Of a stretch of DNA of 36,885 nt, positions 1 to 7,916 are shown piece after piece (position 1 is the first letter of the stretch; each line of letters starts with the position of its first letter). The translations under genes were made by a program, and so were the position numbers. The notes under the pieces were generated by a model. It had not been told where the DNA came from, ran no database searches, and saw nothing but the letters and a program-made list of their open reading frames with translations. Where the stretch lies: NCBI GenBank assembly GCA_031275895.1, contig JAISOD010000060.1:1-36885 (forward strand). Reading direction: 5' to 3'. Origin of the DNA: Holosporaceae bacterium (GTDB taxonomy: Bacteria > Pseudomonadota > Alphaproteobacteria > UBA3830).

Positions 1-185
1 ATTGCAAAAATTATGGCAAAGGCCAGCAGCACGTCCTCAAAATTATTGCCCGATATTCCAAATGCGCAGGATAATAGATATAAACCTAGTAAAAACAGAA
101 CGTATTCGTTTTCTATGCGAAAGAAAAGAAAATCATTTGCGCTGATTATCAATAAGATCACGCCGAATATTAGCCAAATAACCAC
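1..185 (-). CDS. Prepilin peptidase-like protein (CpaA/TadV type), N-terminal part, cut by window edge
   Basis: A minus-strand frame runs off the left edge and gives about 61 residues. It contains a hydrophobic N-terminal segment (VVIWLIFGVILLIISA), then NDFLFFRIEN, then further hydrophobic segments. The spacing D-x5-I-x-N matches the first catalytic aspartate region of type IV prepilin (A24) peptidases of the CpaA/TadV kind, where the usual form is D-x5-I-P-N. Such integral membrane aspartyl proteases cleave and mature Flp/Tad pilins. The GTG start at 185 has an AGAGG-like ribosome site about 7 nt upstream; a TTG at 191 is an alternative. The gene stands divergent to the zeta-subunit gene. 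The second catalytic aspartate lies outside the window, so the call rests on a short motif plus topology. Confidence 0.45.
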   Translation of the reverse strand, partial: MVIWLIFGVILLIISANDFLFFRIENEYVLFLLGLYLLSCAFGISGNNFEDVLLAFAIIFA

Positions 186-325
186 AATCAATCCTCTTTT
201 CCGACGACACTAATTGATGAGTGGTAAAAATTACGTTAATTGCAGCAGCTACGATGAAAAATTACTTTGTTTTGGCTCAAAGATGCGTTAAACTTAAAAC
301 AGAGCGCAGGTGATGGAGTAGTTTT

Positions 326-658
326 GTGGCGCCTATGTTTTCTTTTGGAAAGTCGTTGTACGAAATAAAATTAATGGGGTTGCTCCAGGAAAAGTTTTTT
401 AAAACGGCTCGCAGAAATAAAGTTTTAGCCCAATGGGCCGGAGGGAGGTTGGGTTATAAAGACGCCGCGTTCAGCGGCTATGTGCGGCGGAAATTCCTTG
501 CCTATTTGCTTAATCCCAACGACGAAAAGATGGTTTCCAGCATTTTAAACGACTTCAAGAGAGAAAATATCGCCATGAGCGAGGAAGTAATCAAGAAAAA
601 AATTCAGGCCATTGAATCGAGAGTTAAAACTAAGGCAGATTTGGGAAATGTCGATTAA
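326..658 (+). CDS. F1-ATPase inhibitor zeta subunit (DUF1476 family)
   Basis: A 110-residue protein of the alphaproteobacterial DUF1476 family. In Paracoccus the zeta subunit binds F1-ATPase and blocks ATP hydrolysis, taking over the role of epsilon. The family core is recognisable: an amphipathic helix with KTARRNKVLAQWAGGRLG, then a region like AFSGYVRRKFLAYLL, and a helical tail with DFKRENIAMSEE. The N-terminal 20 residues, which carry the inhibitory segment in Paracoccus, do not resemble the usual TTFDDRE-type start, so inhibition may be altered. GTG at 326 is chosen because a GGAG lies 7 nt upstream; ATG at 335 is too far from it. The stop overlaps the start of the enoyl-CoA hydratase gene by 11 bp. 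The atp operon itself is at 30053-34720. Confidence 0.75.
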   Translation: MAPMFSFGKSLYEIKLMGLLQEKFFKTARRNKVLAQWAGGRLGYKDAAFSGYVRRKFLAYLLNPNDEKMVSSILNDFKRENIAMSEEVIKKKIQAIESRVKTKADLGNVD

Positions 659-1394
659 TCTGTCTTTGGAAGATTCGATTGCCGTCGTAACCATGGATAA
701 TCCATCCAAATTGAACGTTCTGTCCGACGCTACGATGAACGAGCTTCATGAAAAATTGTTCGATATCGAACGGCGAGCATCCGTGTTGATTCTTGCCGGC
801 AGCGGAAAGGCGTTTGCGGCTGGCGTGGACGTTGCGGAGATCGATTCTCGTTCATATGAGGTCGCCCATATGGAAGATTTTATAAACAGTCGTTGGGAAA
901 GGGTTTTTAACCTGCAGATTCCCGTGATAGCGGCTGTTTCCGGATATGCTCTCGGAGGAGGATTCGAATTGGCGCTGATGTGCGATATCATTGTCGCTTC
1001 TAGAAAGGCGGTTTTTGGCTTTCCGGAAGTAAATCTTGGAATTATGCCTGGTATGGGAGGCACTCAGCTGCTTACAGCTATTGTCGGCCCCAAAGTTGCC
1101 AGCGAAATAATTATGACCGGAGAATTTTTTTCAGCTGCAAGGGCGCTGGAGTTGAACATCGTGTCCCAAATTACCGAAGACGACAAATTGATGGAAACGG
1201 CCGTGAGATTGGCGAAAAAAATCGCTCAAAAATCTTCCATGAGCACGAGATTAATAAAGGAAGCCATCAGAGCCGCTCAGAATCAGGGTTTGACTTCGGG
1301 AATGCGAATGGAGAGACTAATGTTTCGGTCCCTATTTTCTACGGATTCTAAGAAGAGTAGCGTTCGAGATTTCCTACGGAAGAAAAAACGTTAA
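648..1394 (+). CDS. Enoyl-CoA hydratase/isomerase family protein
   Basis: A 248-residue crotonase-family enzyme, probably hydrating trans-2-enoyl-CoA in fatty-acid or hydroxybutyrate metabolism. Oxyanion-hole regions are visible as AGSGKAFAAGVDV (residues about 50-62) and ALGGGFELALMCD. Both catalytic glutamates of true hydratases are present, about 20 residues apart: Glu107 in GGGFEL and Glu127 in FGFPEVNLG. The ATG at 648 lies inside the last codons of the zeta gene, which implies translational coupling. An in-frame extension back to 612 is not supported by family length. Substrate range cannot be read from the sequence. A link with the downstream PHB depolymerase through short-chain acyl-CoA metabolism is possible but is an inference. 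Confidence 0.85.
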   Translation: MSINLSLEDSIAVVTMDNPSKLNVLSDATMNELHEKLFDIERRASVLILAGSGKAFAAGVDVAEIDSRSYEVAHMEDFINSRWERVFNLQIPVIAAVSGYALGGGFELALMCDIIVASRKAVFGFPEVNLGIMPGMGGTQLLTAIVGPKVASEIIMTGEFFSAARALELNIVSQITEDDKLMETAVRLAKKIAQKSSMSTRLIKEAIRAAQNQGLTSGMRMERLMFRSLFSTDSKKSSVRDFLRKKKR

Positions 1395-1415
1395 ATTACT
1401 GACCGCGATGTAGAG

Positions 1416-1604
1416 CTACGACGGCATAGCATCGTCAAATAGCCCAGGGCCGGGAGTAAAAATAATTGCGCTGCGAAAAAAGAAATTATCTCCATTTAAA
1501 GGCGTCCGCAGCGGCAGCATATAGAATCCGAACAATCTCCTAGGATTAGTTGAAACTTCCACATTGTCCGCATATTTGAATAGCGTATTCGTAAATTTAC
1601 GTAG
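1416..1604 (-). pseudogene. C-terminal remnant of a second TadE-like gene
   Basis: This minus-strand frame has no start codon but encodes about 62 residues that resemble the C-terminus of the intact TadE-like protein at 13290-14126. RRLFGFYMLPLR here corresponds to KRLFGFYLLSFK there, and FTPGPGLFDDAMPS corresponds to FTTDPGLFSDTPPQ; an upstream FTNT/YTNS match also aligns. The first two thirds of the gene are missing, and the frame opens inside the 37-bp repeat at 1596-1632. It fills most of the gap between the enoyl-CoA hydratase and phaZ. It is best read as a decayed paralogue cut by a rearrangement at the repeat. Similarity was judged by eye from translations. Confidence 0.6.
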
Positions 1605-1632
1605 TTACCAGGGATGGGTTAACGCCCTCGCC
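1596..1632 (-). repeat. 37-bp dispersed repeat, copy 1
   Basis: Matches 13149-13185 (opposite strand) at 35 of 37 positions; both differences are transitions. The flanks do not match at the DNA level. Both copies sit in long gaps associated with TadE-like sequence. Read from GGCGAGGGC onward on the minus strand, it encodes a shared C-terminus followed by TAA. Confidence 0.8.
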
Positions 1633-1671
1633 CTGTATCTTTAGGCGATAGTGGTTGATTAAAGCCTTAAA
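1597..1671 (-). pseudogene. Short C-terminal gene fragment ending in NPSLVTT
   Basis: A start-less minus-strand frame of 24 codons, bounded upstream by a TAG, whose final residues are GEGVNPSLVTT. A second locus, 13014-13184 on the plus strand, ends in GEGINPSLVTT. The two nucleotide differences in the shared 37 bp fall as one V/I change and one silent serine change. This suggests that the repeat is the end of a coding sequence present in two decayed copies. The protein family is not recognised. Confidence 0.35.
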
Positions 1672-1807
1672 CTATCAAAATTATAAAAAAGCCGGCACGT
1701 CGCGTTAACAATAGGAAAAAAATCTACTTTATTTGCGGCGTCTTAACTTTTTTTTAGTATTTTTTAGTCAAAATTACGATCAATATTTGTGGAAAAGGAA
1801 AAAAAGA

Positions 1808-3046
1808 ATGTACTCCTTCTATGAAAGCGCCTCTTATTTAATGGTTCCGGCAAGAAAATTCATGCAATCTATGAGAACTGCCCTGCGATCTAATCCTGAA
1901 GCTCTGGAGTTTGGGGCTCCGCGCTTATTGGAGGGATTAGCGGACATGTATGAACGCTCTACTAGAGCTATTACAAAACCAGAGTTCAACATTGACTCGG
2001 TTTTGGTAAATGGTGAAGACGTAGCCGTTTATCAAACGACGGTTATGAAACGTCCGTTCTGTAACTTGGTGCGTTTTACGAAAGAAAATCAGAAAAAAGA
2101 ACCGAAAGTCTTGATAATAGCGCCTGTTTCCGGTCATTTCGCCACATTGCTGCGGGATACGGTCAAAAGAATGGTACCTGGGCACGAAGTTTATATCACC
2201 GATTGGAAAAGCGCTCGTGATGTGCCGGCAGCGGCAGGAAATTTCGGTTTAGACGAATATTTGACATATTTAATCGATTTCATGCGCCACATCGGCCCAA
2301 ATACCCACGTCATGGCCGTATGTCAACCGGCTGTTCAAGTTATGGCTCTGGCGGCGATTATGGATGAAGGAGACGATCCTTGCATGCCGACCTCCATCAT
2401 TCCCATGGGCGGTCCCATCGACCCTCGCGTGAAAAAAACTCAGGTAAACGAACTGGCGGAGAGCTATCCATTAAAGTGGTTCGAAAATAATTTCCTAACA
2501 TTTGTTCCGGAAGGATATATCGGAGTCGGCAGACGCGTTTATCCTGGATTCATACAATTAACAGCTTTCATAAATATGAATCCAGACGCCCACTATAAAG
2601 CGCATATTCAATTTTTAGAGGACAAAATCCTAAACAATAAAGCTGGAATCGAGAAGCACACAACATTCTACGACGAATATCTATCGGTTCTCGATATGGA
2701 CGACGTATATTATTTGGAAACGGTAGAGAAAATTTTCCAGACCTATGAATTGCCGCGCGGGGTAATGAAATATAAGGGACATACCATTGACCTCAAAGCC
2801 GTCAGACGCTGCGCTCTTCTAACAATCGAAGGAGAAAAGGACGATATTTCCGCTCCGGGGCAGAGTTTTGCAGCTCATGCTCTCTGTAAAAATTTGCCGG
2901 AAAAAATGCATGGACACCATCTGCAGCCGGGAGTTGGGCATTATGGCGTTTTTTCGGGTAGTAAGTGGAGATCACAGGTGGCTCCCAAAATAGAAGAGTT
3001 CATAAAAAAGTTTGATAAAGAAACGTGCAGCCCTCGCAAAGACTGA
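1808..3046 (+). CDS. phaZ: Intracellular polyhydroxybutyrate depolymerase
   Basis: A 412-residue cytoplasmic alpha/beta hydrolase that attacks native PHB granules. The N-terminus (MYSFYESASYLMVPARKFMQ and MYERSTR...KPEF) matches intracellular PhaZ proteins, which fixes the ATG at 1808 after an AAGG; the longer frame from a TTG at 1733 is rejected. The nucleophile is a cysteine in AVCQPA (Cys172), replacing the serine of a lipase box as in Cupriavidus PhaZ1. An aspartate in GEKDD and the histidine in GVGHYGVF (His378) complete a plausible triad. No PHB synthase, phasin or beta-ketothiolase gene is in the window. The gene appears monocistronic and is convergent with rluD. Confidence 0.85.
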   Translation: MYSFYESASYLMVPARKFMQSMRTALRSNPEALEFGAPRLLEGLADMYERSTRAITKPEFNIDSVLVNGEDVAVYQTTVMKRPFCNLVRFTKENQKKEPKVLIIAPVSGHFATLLRDTVKRMVPGHEVYITDWKSARDVPAAAGNFGLDEYLTYLIDFMRHIGPNTHVMAVCQPAVQVMALAAIMDEGDDPCMPTSIIPMGGPIDPRVKKTQVNELAESYPLKWFENNFLTFVPEGYIGVGRRVYPGFIQLTAFINMNPDAHYKAHIQFLEDKILNNKAGIEKHTTFYDEYLSVLDMDDVYYLETVEKIFQTYELPRGVMKYKGHTIDLKAVRRCALLTIEGEKDDISAPGQSFAAHALCKNLPEKMHGHHLQPGVGHYGVFSGSKWRSQVAPKIEEFIKKFDKETCSPRKD

Positions 3047-3060
3047 TGTCTGATGACATC
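3045..3060. other. Perfect hairpin after phaZ
   Basis: GATGTC-TGAT-GACATC forms a 6-bp perfect stem with a 4-nt loop, overlapping the phaZ stop codon. No T-run follows on either strand, so it is not a standard intrinsic terminator. It could protect the mRNA 3' end between the convergent phaZ and rluD genes. Confidence 0.4.
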
Positions 3061-3122
3061 TCATCGTAGAGGACCACAAGCCTAATTCATAACTCGCGTT
3101 TTTATGGTATTCACATTTAACG

Positions 3123-4067
3123 CTAAGGAGATAAATTCTGCAGCCTATCCTCTAACTCCAGCATATCGGTCGGAAGGCTTGTTTCAAAGCGCATGAATTT
3201 TCCTGATCTGGGATGCGAAAATTTCAGAAAATAGGCATGAAGGGCCTGTCTGGGGAACTTATTGATATAATGGTAGATTTCCTGTGGAGAGGCATAGTTT
3301 TTTGTTTTGTAGAGCGAGTCGCCAATGAGCGCGTGTCCCATATGAGACATGTGTAGTCGGATTTGGTGCGTGCGCCCGGTTTTCAATTCGCATTCAACTT
3401 TAGAAGCAATTCCCGAGAATGTTTGAAGAGTTCTGTAGAGAGTGATCGCTGCTTTTCCTCTATCTCCGGAAACGCACATTTTCAATCTATTCTTTCTGTC
3501 GCGTGAAATGAGAGTTTCAATTTTCCCCTGAGGAAATCGCAAAATCGAATGGCAGAAACAGATGTACTTTCTAGTTATTGAATGCGTTGCAAATTGCCCG
3601 GCTAATTCAGTGTGAGTAAAGTCATTTTTCGCCACCACAAGTATTCCGCTGGTATCCTTATCGAGACGATGCACTATTCCTGGACGAAATTCGTCGCTCC
3701 CACTGGAAAGAGATTGTCCGCAATGGTGCGCTAGCCCGTTTACCAACGTATGCCTATAATTTCCAGCTCCGGGATGCACCACAATTCCTGCCGGTTTATC
3801 GATAACTAATAGATCTTCATCCTCATGCAAAATAGAGAAAGCCACAGTTGCATCAGGCGTTAAATCAGGTTTCGAGATGACAAGGTTATCATCGCAAAAG
3901 ATCTTGTCTCCAGATTTGAGGCGATAATTTGGATCCAGCAATTGTTTATCATTGACTTGCACGCGTCCAGAAGATATCAAAAGTTGAATTTTACTGCGCG
4001 ACATGCTGCCGATCTCAGAAGTCAGAAATTTATCAAGACGACTTCCGCATGAATTTTCAGTAATCAA
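3123..4067 (-). CDS. rluD: RluA-family 23S rRNA pseudouridine synthase (RluD-like)
   Basis: A 314-residue protein with an N-terminal S4 RNA-binding domain (RLDKFLTSEIGSMSRSKIQ, residues about 10-28) and the RluA catalytic core. The catalytic aspartate is Asp136 in HRLDKDTSG. Family motifs VIDKPAGIVVHPG and GRTHQIRLH are present. RluD normally converts uridines of helix 69 in 23S rRNA to pseudouridine; assignment to RluD rather than RluC rests on the S4 domain and length. The start is a TTG 5 nt after the ftsH stop, with a GAG upstream; no ATG lies nearby. It is the last gene of the minus-strand run. Confidence 0.85.
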   Translation of the reverse strand: MITENSCGSRLDKFLTSEIGSMSRSKIQLLISSGRVQVNDKQLLDPNYRLKSGDKIFCDDNLVISKPDLTPDATVAFSILHEDEDLLVIDKPAGIVVHPGAGNYRHTLVNGLAHHCGQSLSSGSDEFRPGIVHRLDKDTSGILVVAKNDFTHTELAGQFATHSITRKYICFCHSILRFPQGKIETLISRDRKNRLKMCVSGDRGKAAITLYRTLQTFSGIASKVECELKTGRTHQIRLHMSHMGHALIGDSLYKTKNYASPQEIYHYINKFPRQALHAYFLKFSHPRSGKFMRFETSLPTDMLELEDRLQNLSP

Positions 4068-4072
4068 TAGCT

Positions 4073-6001
4073 CTAGGATAGTTTTTTCTCTTTCTTTGAG
4101 CGAAGCTTGCCGCGGCGAGAAGCGCTAATTTTTTCTACGTCTTCAGAAGTTGGCATTTGGAATTTTTGAGACAGAGCGCTAATGGCGCTTTTTTTCTGTT
4201 TTTCAATTTTTTCGCCACCCAGGATCCTTTTTATATCTTCGCCGCTCAGAGTTTCATGCTCCAGCAAACTTCCTGCCAGCAATTTAAGTTCCTTTGTGTG
4301 GTTTTTTAAAATTTTCTGCGCTCTGCTGTATGTTCTATCCATGATGGAGCGAACTTCCTCGTCTATTATTTGAGCGGTTACGTCGGAGATATTTTTACTT
4401 GTACCGTAGGAATGCCCCAAAAATATCTCTTGAGCGCCTTCGGTATAAGATAAAAATCCCAACTTGTCGCTCATTCCCCATTCCACTACCATTAGCCTGG
4501 CGATTTTTGTTGCCTGATCTATGTCAGACGAAGCTCCGGTAGTGATTTTTTCACGACCGAAAATCATTTCCTCCGCTATCCTGCCGCCGGCCGCTACTGA
4601 TAGGTCAGCCTCTAGTTTTATCTGAGAAACTGAGATTCTATCCTTTTCCGGCAACCGCAAAACCATTCCCAACGCTCGTCCGCGAGGTATAATTGTTGCT
4701 TTGTGTATGGGATCAGATTCCGGGATACTCAAAGCCACAATGGCATGTCCGGCCTCATGGTAGGCAGTTAATTTCCGTTCATCTTCTGTCATTACCATAG
4801 AGCGGCGTTCTGTTCCCATCATCACCTTATCTTTGGCTTCTTCCAGCTCGTCCATGCCGACCACTCGCTTCCCTCGCCTCGCTGCAAGTAGAGCCGCTTC
4901 GTTGACTAAATTTGCGAGATCTGCTCCGGAAAATCCAGGAGTGCCGCGAGCTATTACCGTTGGATCGACGTCGGCGGACATGGGAACCTTTTTAAGATGA
5001 ACCCGCAAAATCTTGTCCCTTCCATTTATGTCCGGAGCCGGAACAATCACCTGCCTATCAAACCTTCCGGGACGCAACAGGGCTGGATCCAACACATCCG
5101 GCCTATTGGTTGCTGAGATAATTATGACGCCATTATTTTCTTCGAATCCGTCCATTTCTACCAAAAGCTGATTTAGAGTTTGCTCTCGCTCATCATTTCC
5201 TCCGCCAAGACCGAAGCCGCGATGTCGTCCGACGGCGTCTATTTCATCGATAAATACGATGCATGGAGCGTGTTTTTTCCCCTGTTCGAACATGTCGCGC
5301 ACACGGCTAGCGCCTACACCCACGAACATTTCAACGAATTCCGATCCTGAAATGCTAAAAAACGGCACGCCAGCTTCTCCGGCAATAGCTCTTGCAAGCA
5401 GAGTTTTTCCAGTTCCGGGAGGCCCCACCAACAGTACTCCCTTTGGGATTTTACCGCCTAATCTTATGAATTTGTTCGGATCCTTAAGAAAATCCACGAT
5501 TTCTTCCAACTCGCTCTTGGCTTCGTCTATGCCAGCAACGTCGTTGAAGGTGATATTTCCAGCCTGCTTATTCAAAAGTTTAGCTTTTGACTTTCCAAAA
5601 CCGAGAGCTCGATTTCCACCGGCCTGCATTTGACGTAGCGCAAAAAACCATATACCGCCCAGAATTAAAAGAGGCAACCAACTGAGAAATAAATGAAATA
5701 GAGAAGAATGTTCGTCGCTCGGAATGGCGGAAATTTTTACATTTTTCGCTAGAAGACGATTCACAAGCTCCGGATCTCGCGGATCATAGGTGGAGAATAT
5801 TTTTCCATCCAACCTTACGCCCTCGATCGTTAGTCCGCGAATTACAACAGCTGAGACTTTTCCATTGTCAACATCTGATAAAAAATCTGAATAAGAAATA
5901 TTGGAAATGTTTTCTTTTGAAACATTAAGGGCGTGGAATAGAATCAGCAAAAAACATCCAACAGCTATCCAAACCGTTAGATTTTTATAACTCTTTTTCA
6001 T
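4073..6001 (-). CDS. ftsH: ATP-dependent membrane zinc metalloprotease FtsH
   Basis: A 642-residue AAA protease that degrades misfolded membrane proteins and regulators. Two transmembrane segments (residues about 9-26 and 105-121) flank a periplasmic domain. The AAA module has Walker A GPPGTGKT (193-200), Walker [11 protein letters not shown], and the second region of homology [20 protein letters not shown]. The zinc site HEAGH is at 415-419. Length and domain order are normal for the family. The ATG at 6001 follows GGAGAG at good spacing. It lies directly after tilS, an order common in alphaproteobacteria. Confidence 0.97.
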   Translation of the reverse strand: MKKSYKNLTVWIAVGCFLLILFHALNVSKENISNISYSDFLSDVDNGKVSAVVIRGLTIEGVRLDGKIFSTYDPRDPELVNRLLAKNVKISAIPSDEHSSLFHLFLSWLPLLILGGIWFFALRQMQAGGNRALGFGKSKAKLLNKQAGNITFNDVAGIDEAKSELEEIVDFLKDPNKFIRLGGKIPKGVLLVGPPGTGKTLLARAIAGEAGVPFFSISGSEFVEMFVGVGASRVRDMFEQGKKHAPCIVFIDEIDAVGRHRGFGLGGGNDEREQTLNQLLVEMDGFEENNGVIIISATNRPDVLDPALLRPGRFDRQVIVPAPDINGRDKILRVHLKKVPMSADVDPTVIARGTPGFSGADLANLVNEAALLAARRGKRVVGMDELEEAKDKVMMGTERRSMVMTEDERKLTAYHEAGHAIVALSIPESDPIHKATIIPRGRALGMVLRLPEKDRISVSQIKLEADLSVAAGGRIAEEMIFGREKITTGASSDIDQATKIARLMVVEWGMSDKLGFLSYTEGAQEIFLGHSYGTSKNISDVTAQIIDEEVRSIMDRTYSRAQKILKNHTKELKLLAGSLLEHETLSGEDIKRILGGEKIEKQKKSAISALSQKFQMPTSEDVEKISASRRGKLRSKKEKKLS

Positions 6002-6019
6002 CGCTTCTCTCCGGGAAGA

Positions 6020-7243
6020 TTACAGAAATATATCGAATAGGTTCATTTTATTAGCAAATCCGGACGGCCAATCAATGGAACCGCCGTGTATTCTATGACT
6101 TTGCTCTAGGTAAGGCAATCCAAAAAGAGTTTCTCCGGAAATATTGTGACGCCGTTGACGAAGCGCCGCAATGTGATCGTCTGTATCCGGATTTGGCGGC
6201 ATTTTTTTCACATTTCTATTTTCTCGGAGCACAAGAATTTCGTGTTTTTTTACCTTTAACAGACATCTGCCAAGCGTGTTTATTTTTCCTTGGAGAATTT
6301 TAGTAAGAAGATCTTCGCTTATTGCCGTGGCATATTTTTTACCTCCAATACTCCAAATGATTCTCCTCAAAATTTCCCTTTGAGTCGCTTTTTCTTCCGC
6401 CAAGAATTGATCAAGTGGAATAATTGCATGACAGAACTGTGGAAACACACAGAATTGCCTCAAAAAAGCAACTGCTTTTACTTCTACTGCGTTACGCATT
6501 TCTCCCAATCGCATTATCTCGTCGGAAAGCGCAGATATTTTTTCCACTCCGTAGGAGGAAATTTTTTTTCGCCACAGGACGCGCTGAAACGTTTCATTAT
6601 CATTCATGGGATCTTCTTTCCACGTTATTTTTTTACTGCGCAAGAAATTTTTGAGACAGTCTCGCGTAAAATACAACAGTGGACGCAGCAGTTTTATATC
6701 ATCTGTTAATGAACGTATTCTACTAATTCCGGCCAATCCAATTTCCGAGCTTCCGCAATTTTTACGCATGGCAAATGTTTCCAGTTGATCGTTCCATGTA
6801 TGTCCGACTAGCACGACGCCGATGGATTCCTTGGCGCAAAACTCTGAAATCAATCGATATCTGGCTTCTCGAGCTAAATTTTCAAGTTTTCCACGATCAA
6901 TCTCGTCGCTTTTTGAATTCCAAGTCAGAACTTCGTGCTTTATTTGCATTGATTCGCAGATAGTTTGCACGAAAACAGCCTCATCCAGCGATTCTTTTCT
7001 TAATTTATGATCTACGGTGATGCAAAATACTTCCATTCCTCTTTTCTGCACCCAGCTGCGAGCAAGAAACAACAACGCTAGACTATCGGAACCTCCGGAA
7101 ACGGCTACGCAGAGCTTCGGGAAAGTGGTCGCCCCATATGCATAATGCTTGCGATAAAAATCAAATAACTCGTTTAGATTTTTAGCAAAAAAGTCGTCAA
7201 TCGACTGCTCGTCTACGAATTCGGAAACAATCCTACGATGCAT
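6020..7243 (-). CDS. tilS: tRNA(Ile)-lysidine synthase
   Basis: A 407-residue ATP-pyrophosphatase-family enzyme that converts the wobble cytidine of tRNA-Ile(CAU) to lysidine, so that AUA is read as isoleucine. The PP-loop SGGSDS is at residues 49-54, preceded by LCVAV. Further family signatures are FCITVDHKLR, VLVGHTWNDQLETF and IRSLTDDIKLLRPLL. The C-terminal region is weakly conserved, as usual for the family. The ATG at 7243 overlaps the end of cpoB by 11 bp, implying coupled translation. ftsH follows 18 nt later. Confidence 0.9.
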   Translation of the reverse strand: MHRRIVSEFVDEQSIDDFFAKNLNELFDFYRKHYAYGATTFPKLCVAVSGGSDSLALLFLARSWVQKRGMEVFCITVDHKLRKESLDEAVFVQTICESMQIKHEVLTWNSKSDEIDRGKLENLAREARYRLISEFCAKESIGVVLVGHTWNDQLETFAMRKNCGSSEIGLAGISRIRSLTDDIKLLRPLLYFTRDCLKNFLRSKKITWKEDPMNDNETFQRVLWRKKISSYGVEKISALSDEIMRLGEMRNAVEVKAVAFLRQFCVFPQFCHAIIPLDQFLAEEKATQREILRRIIWSIGGKKYATAISEDLLTKILQGKINTLGRCLLKVKKHEILVLRENRNVKKMPPNPDTDDHIAALRQRRHNISGETLFGLPYLEQSHRIHGGSIDWPSGFANKMNLFDIFL

Positions 7244-7868
7244 TCTTGATTGTTTTTAGATCCTGAGACGCCTTTTGAGAGAAAGCCCCAGGATACTCGT
7301 CGACTATTTTTTCCAAAGTAGTTTTATATTTTTCCATGTCATTCAGATTCTTAAAACATAAAGCTAACTTATACAATGCAGCGGCAGACTTAGATCCCTT
7401 AGGATTGGTTTTGTAACTACCCATATACTCGAGAGCCGCATTTTCATAGTCTTTTTCAAGGAAAAGGCTCTCTCCAATATGGAACATCATCATACCGCAG
7501 TAGATATTTCCGGAATTTTTTGAAACAAAAGCTTTCAACAGTCTGCGCGCTTCTGTTGTATTTCCTTCTTCGATCAATTTTTCAGCGGTTTTTACAATCT
7601 CCTCGGGCGTCTTATTTGCGATGAGAAGTTCTGCTTCTTTAGCGGCAGCTTCCTCTTTTTCTCTTTGTAGTTGAGCGCCCTCTACGGCAGAGAATTTCTT
7701 CTCTAGGTCGATGATTTTTTTTTCCATTTCTTCGAGTTTTTTCTCTAATTCTTCAGTTTTTCCAGTTAGCATTCGATTAGATTCCGATATTTCTTCCAGC
7801 GAAGAATCAGCCGACGAATGTTGGTTGAGCAAGGCGCAGACAAAAGCTGCATAAAGTACTTTTTTCAT
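7233..7868 (-). CDS. cpoB: Periplasmic TPR protein CpoB/YbgF
   Basis: A secreted protein of about 211 residues. It has a signal peptide (MKKVLYAAFVCALLNQHSSA), then a coiled coil rich in E, K and L (TGKTEELEKKLEEMEKKIID) that drives trimerisation. The C-terminal TPR-like repeats are around YCGMMMFHIGESLFLEKDY and SAAALYKLALCFKNLNDM. In the Tol-Pal system CpoB coordinates outer-membrane constriction with septal peptidoglycan synthesis. No tolB or pal gene is in the window. ATG 7868 is preferred because the SD AAAGGA touches the upstream ATG at 7880, leaving no spacing there. A possible -10 (TATGAT, minus strand of 7902-7907) lies just upstream in the 36-bp gap after folD. Confidence 0.8.
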   Translation of the reverse strand: MKKVLYAAFVCALLNQHSSADSSLEEISESNRMLTGKTEELEKKLEEMEKKIIDLEKKFSAVEGAQLQREKEEAAAKEAELLIANKTPEEIVKTAEKLIEEGNTTEARRLLKAFVSKNSGNIYCGMMMFHIGESLFLEKDYENAALEYMGSYKTNPKGSKSAAALYKLALCFKNLNDMEKYKTTLEKIVDEYPGAFSQKASQDLKTIKNAS

Positions 7869-7916
7869 AACAGACGCCATCCTTTAGCACCGTGAGAATC
7901 TATCATATTTTTAGAC

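Noticed and set aside
13-213. Plus-strand ORF of 66 codons at the left edge
   Set aside because: It is the complement of the prepilin-peptidase-like frame, which has the better membrane pattern and catalytic motif; this strand is serine/lysine-rich with no SD or family.
5259-5633. 124-codon ORF antisense to ftsH
   Set aside because: Shadow of conserved AAA motifs on the other strand.
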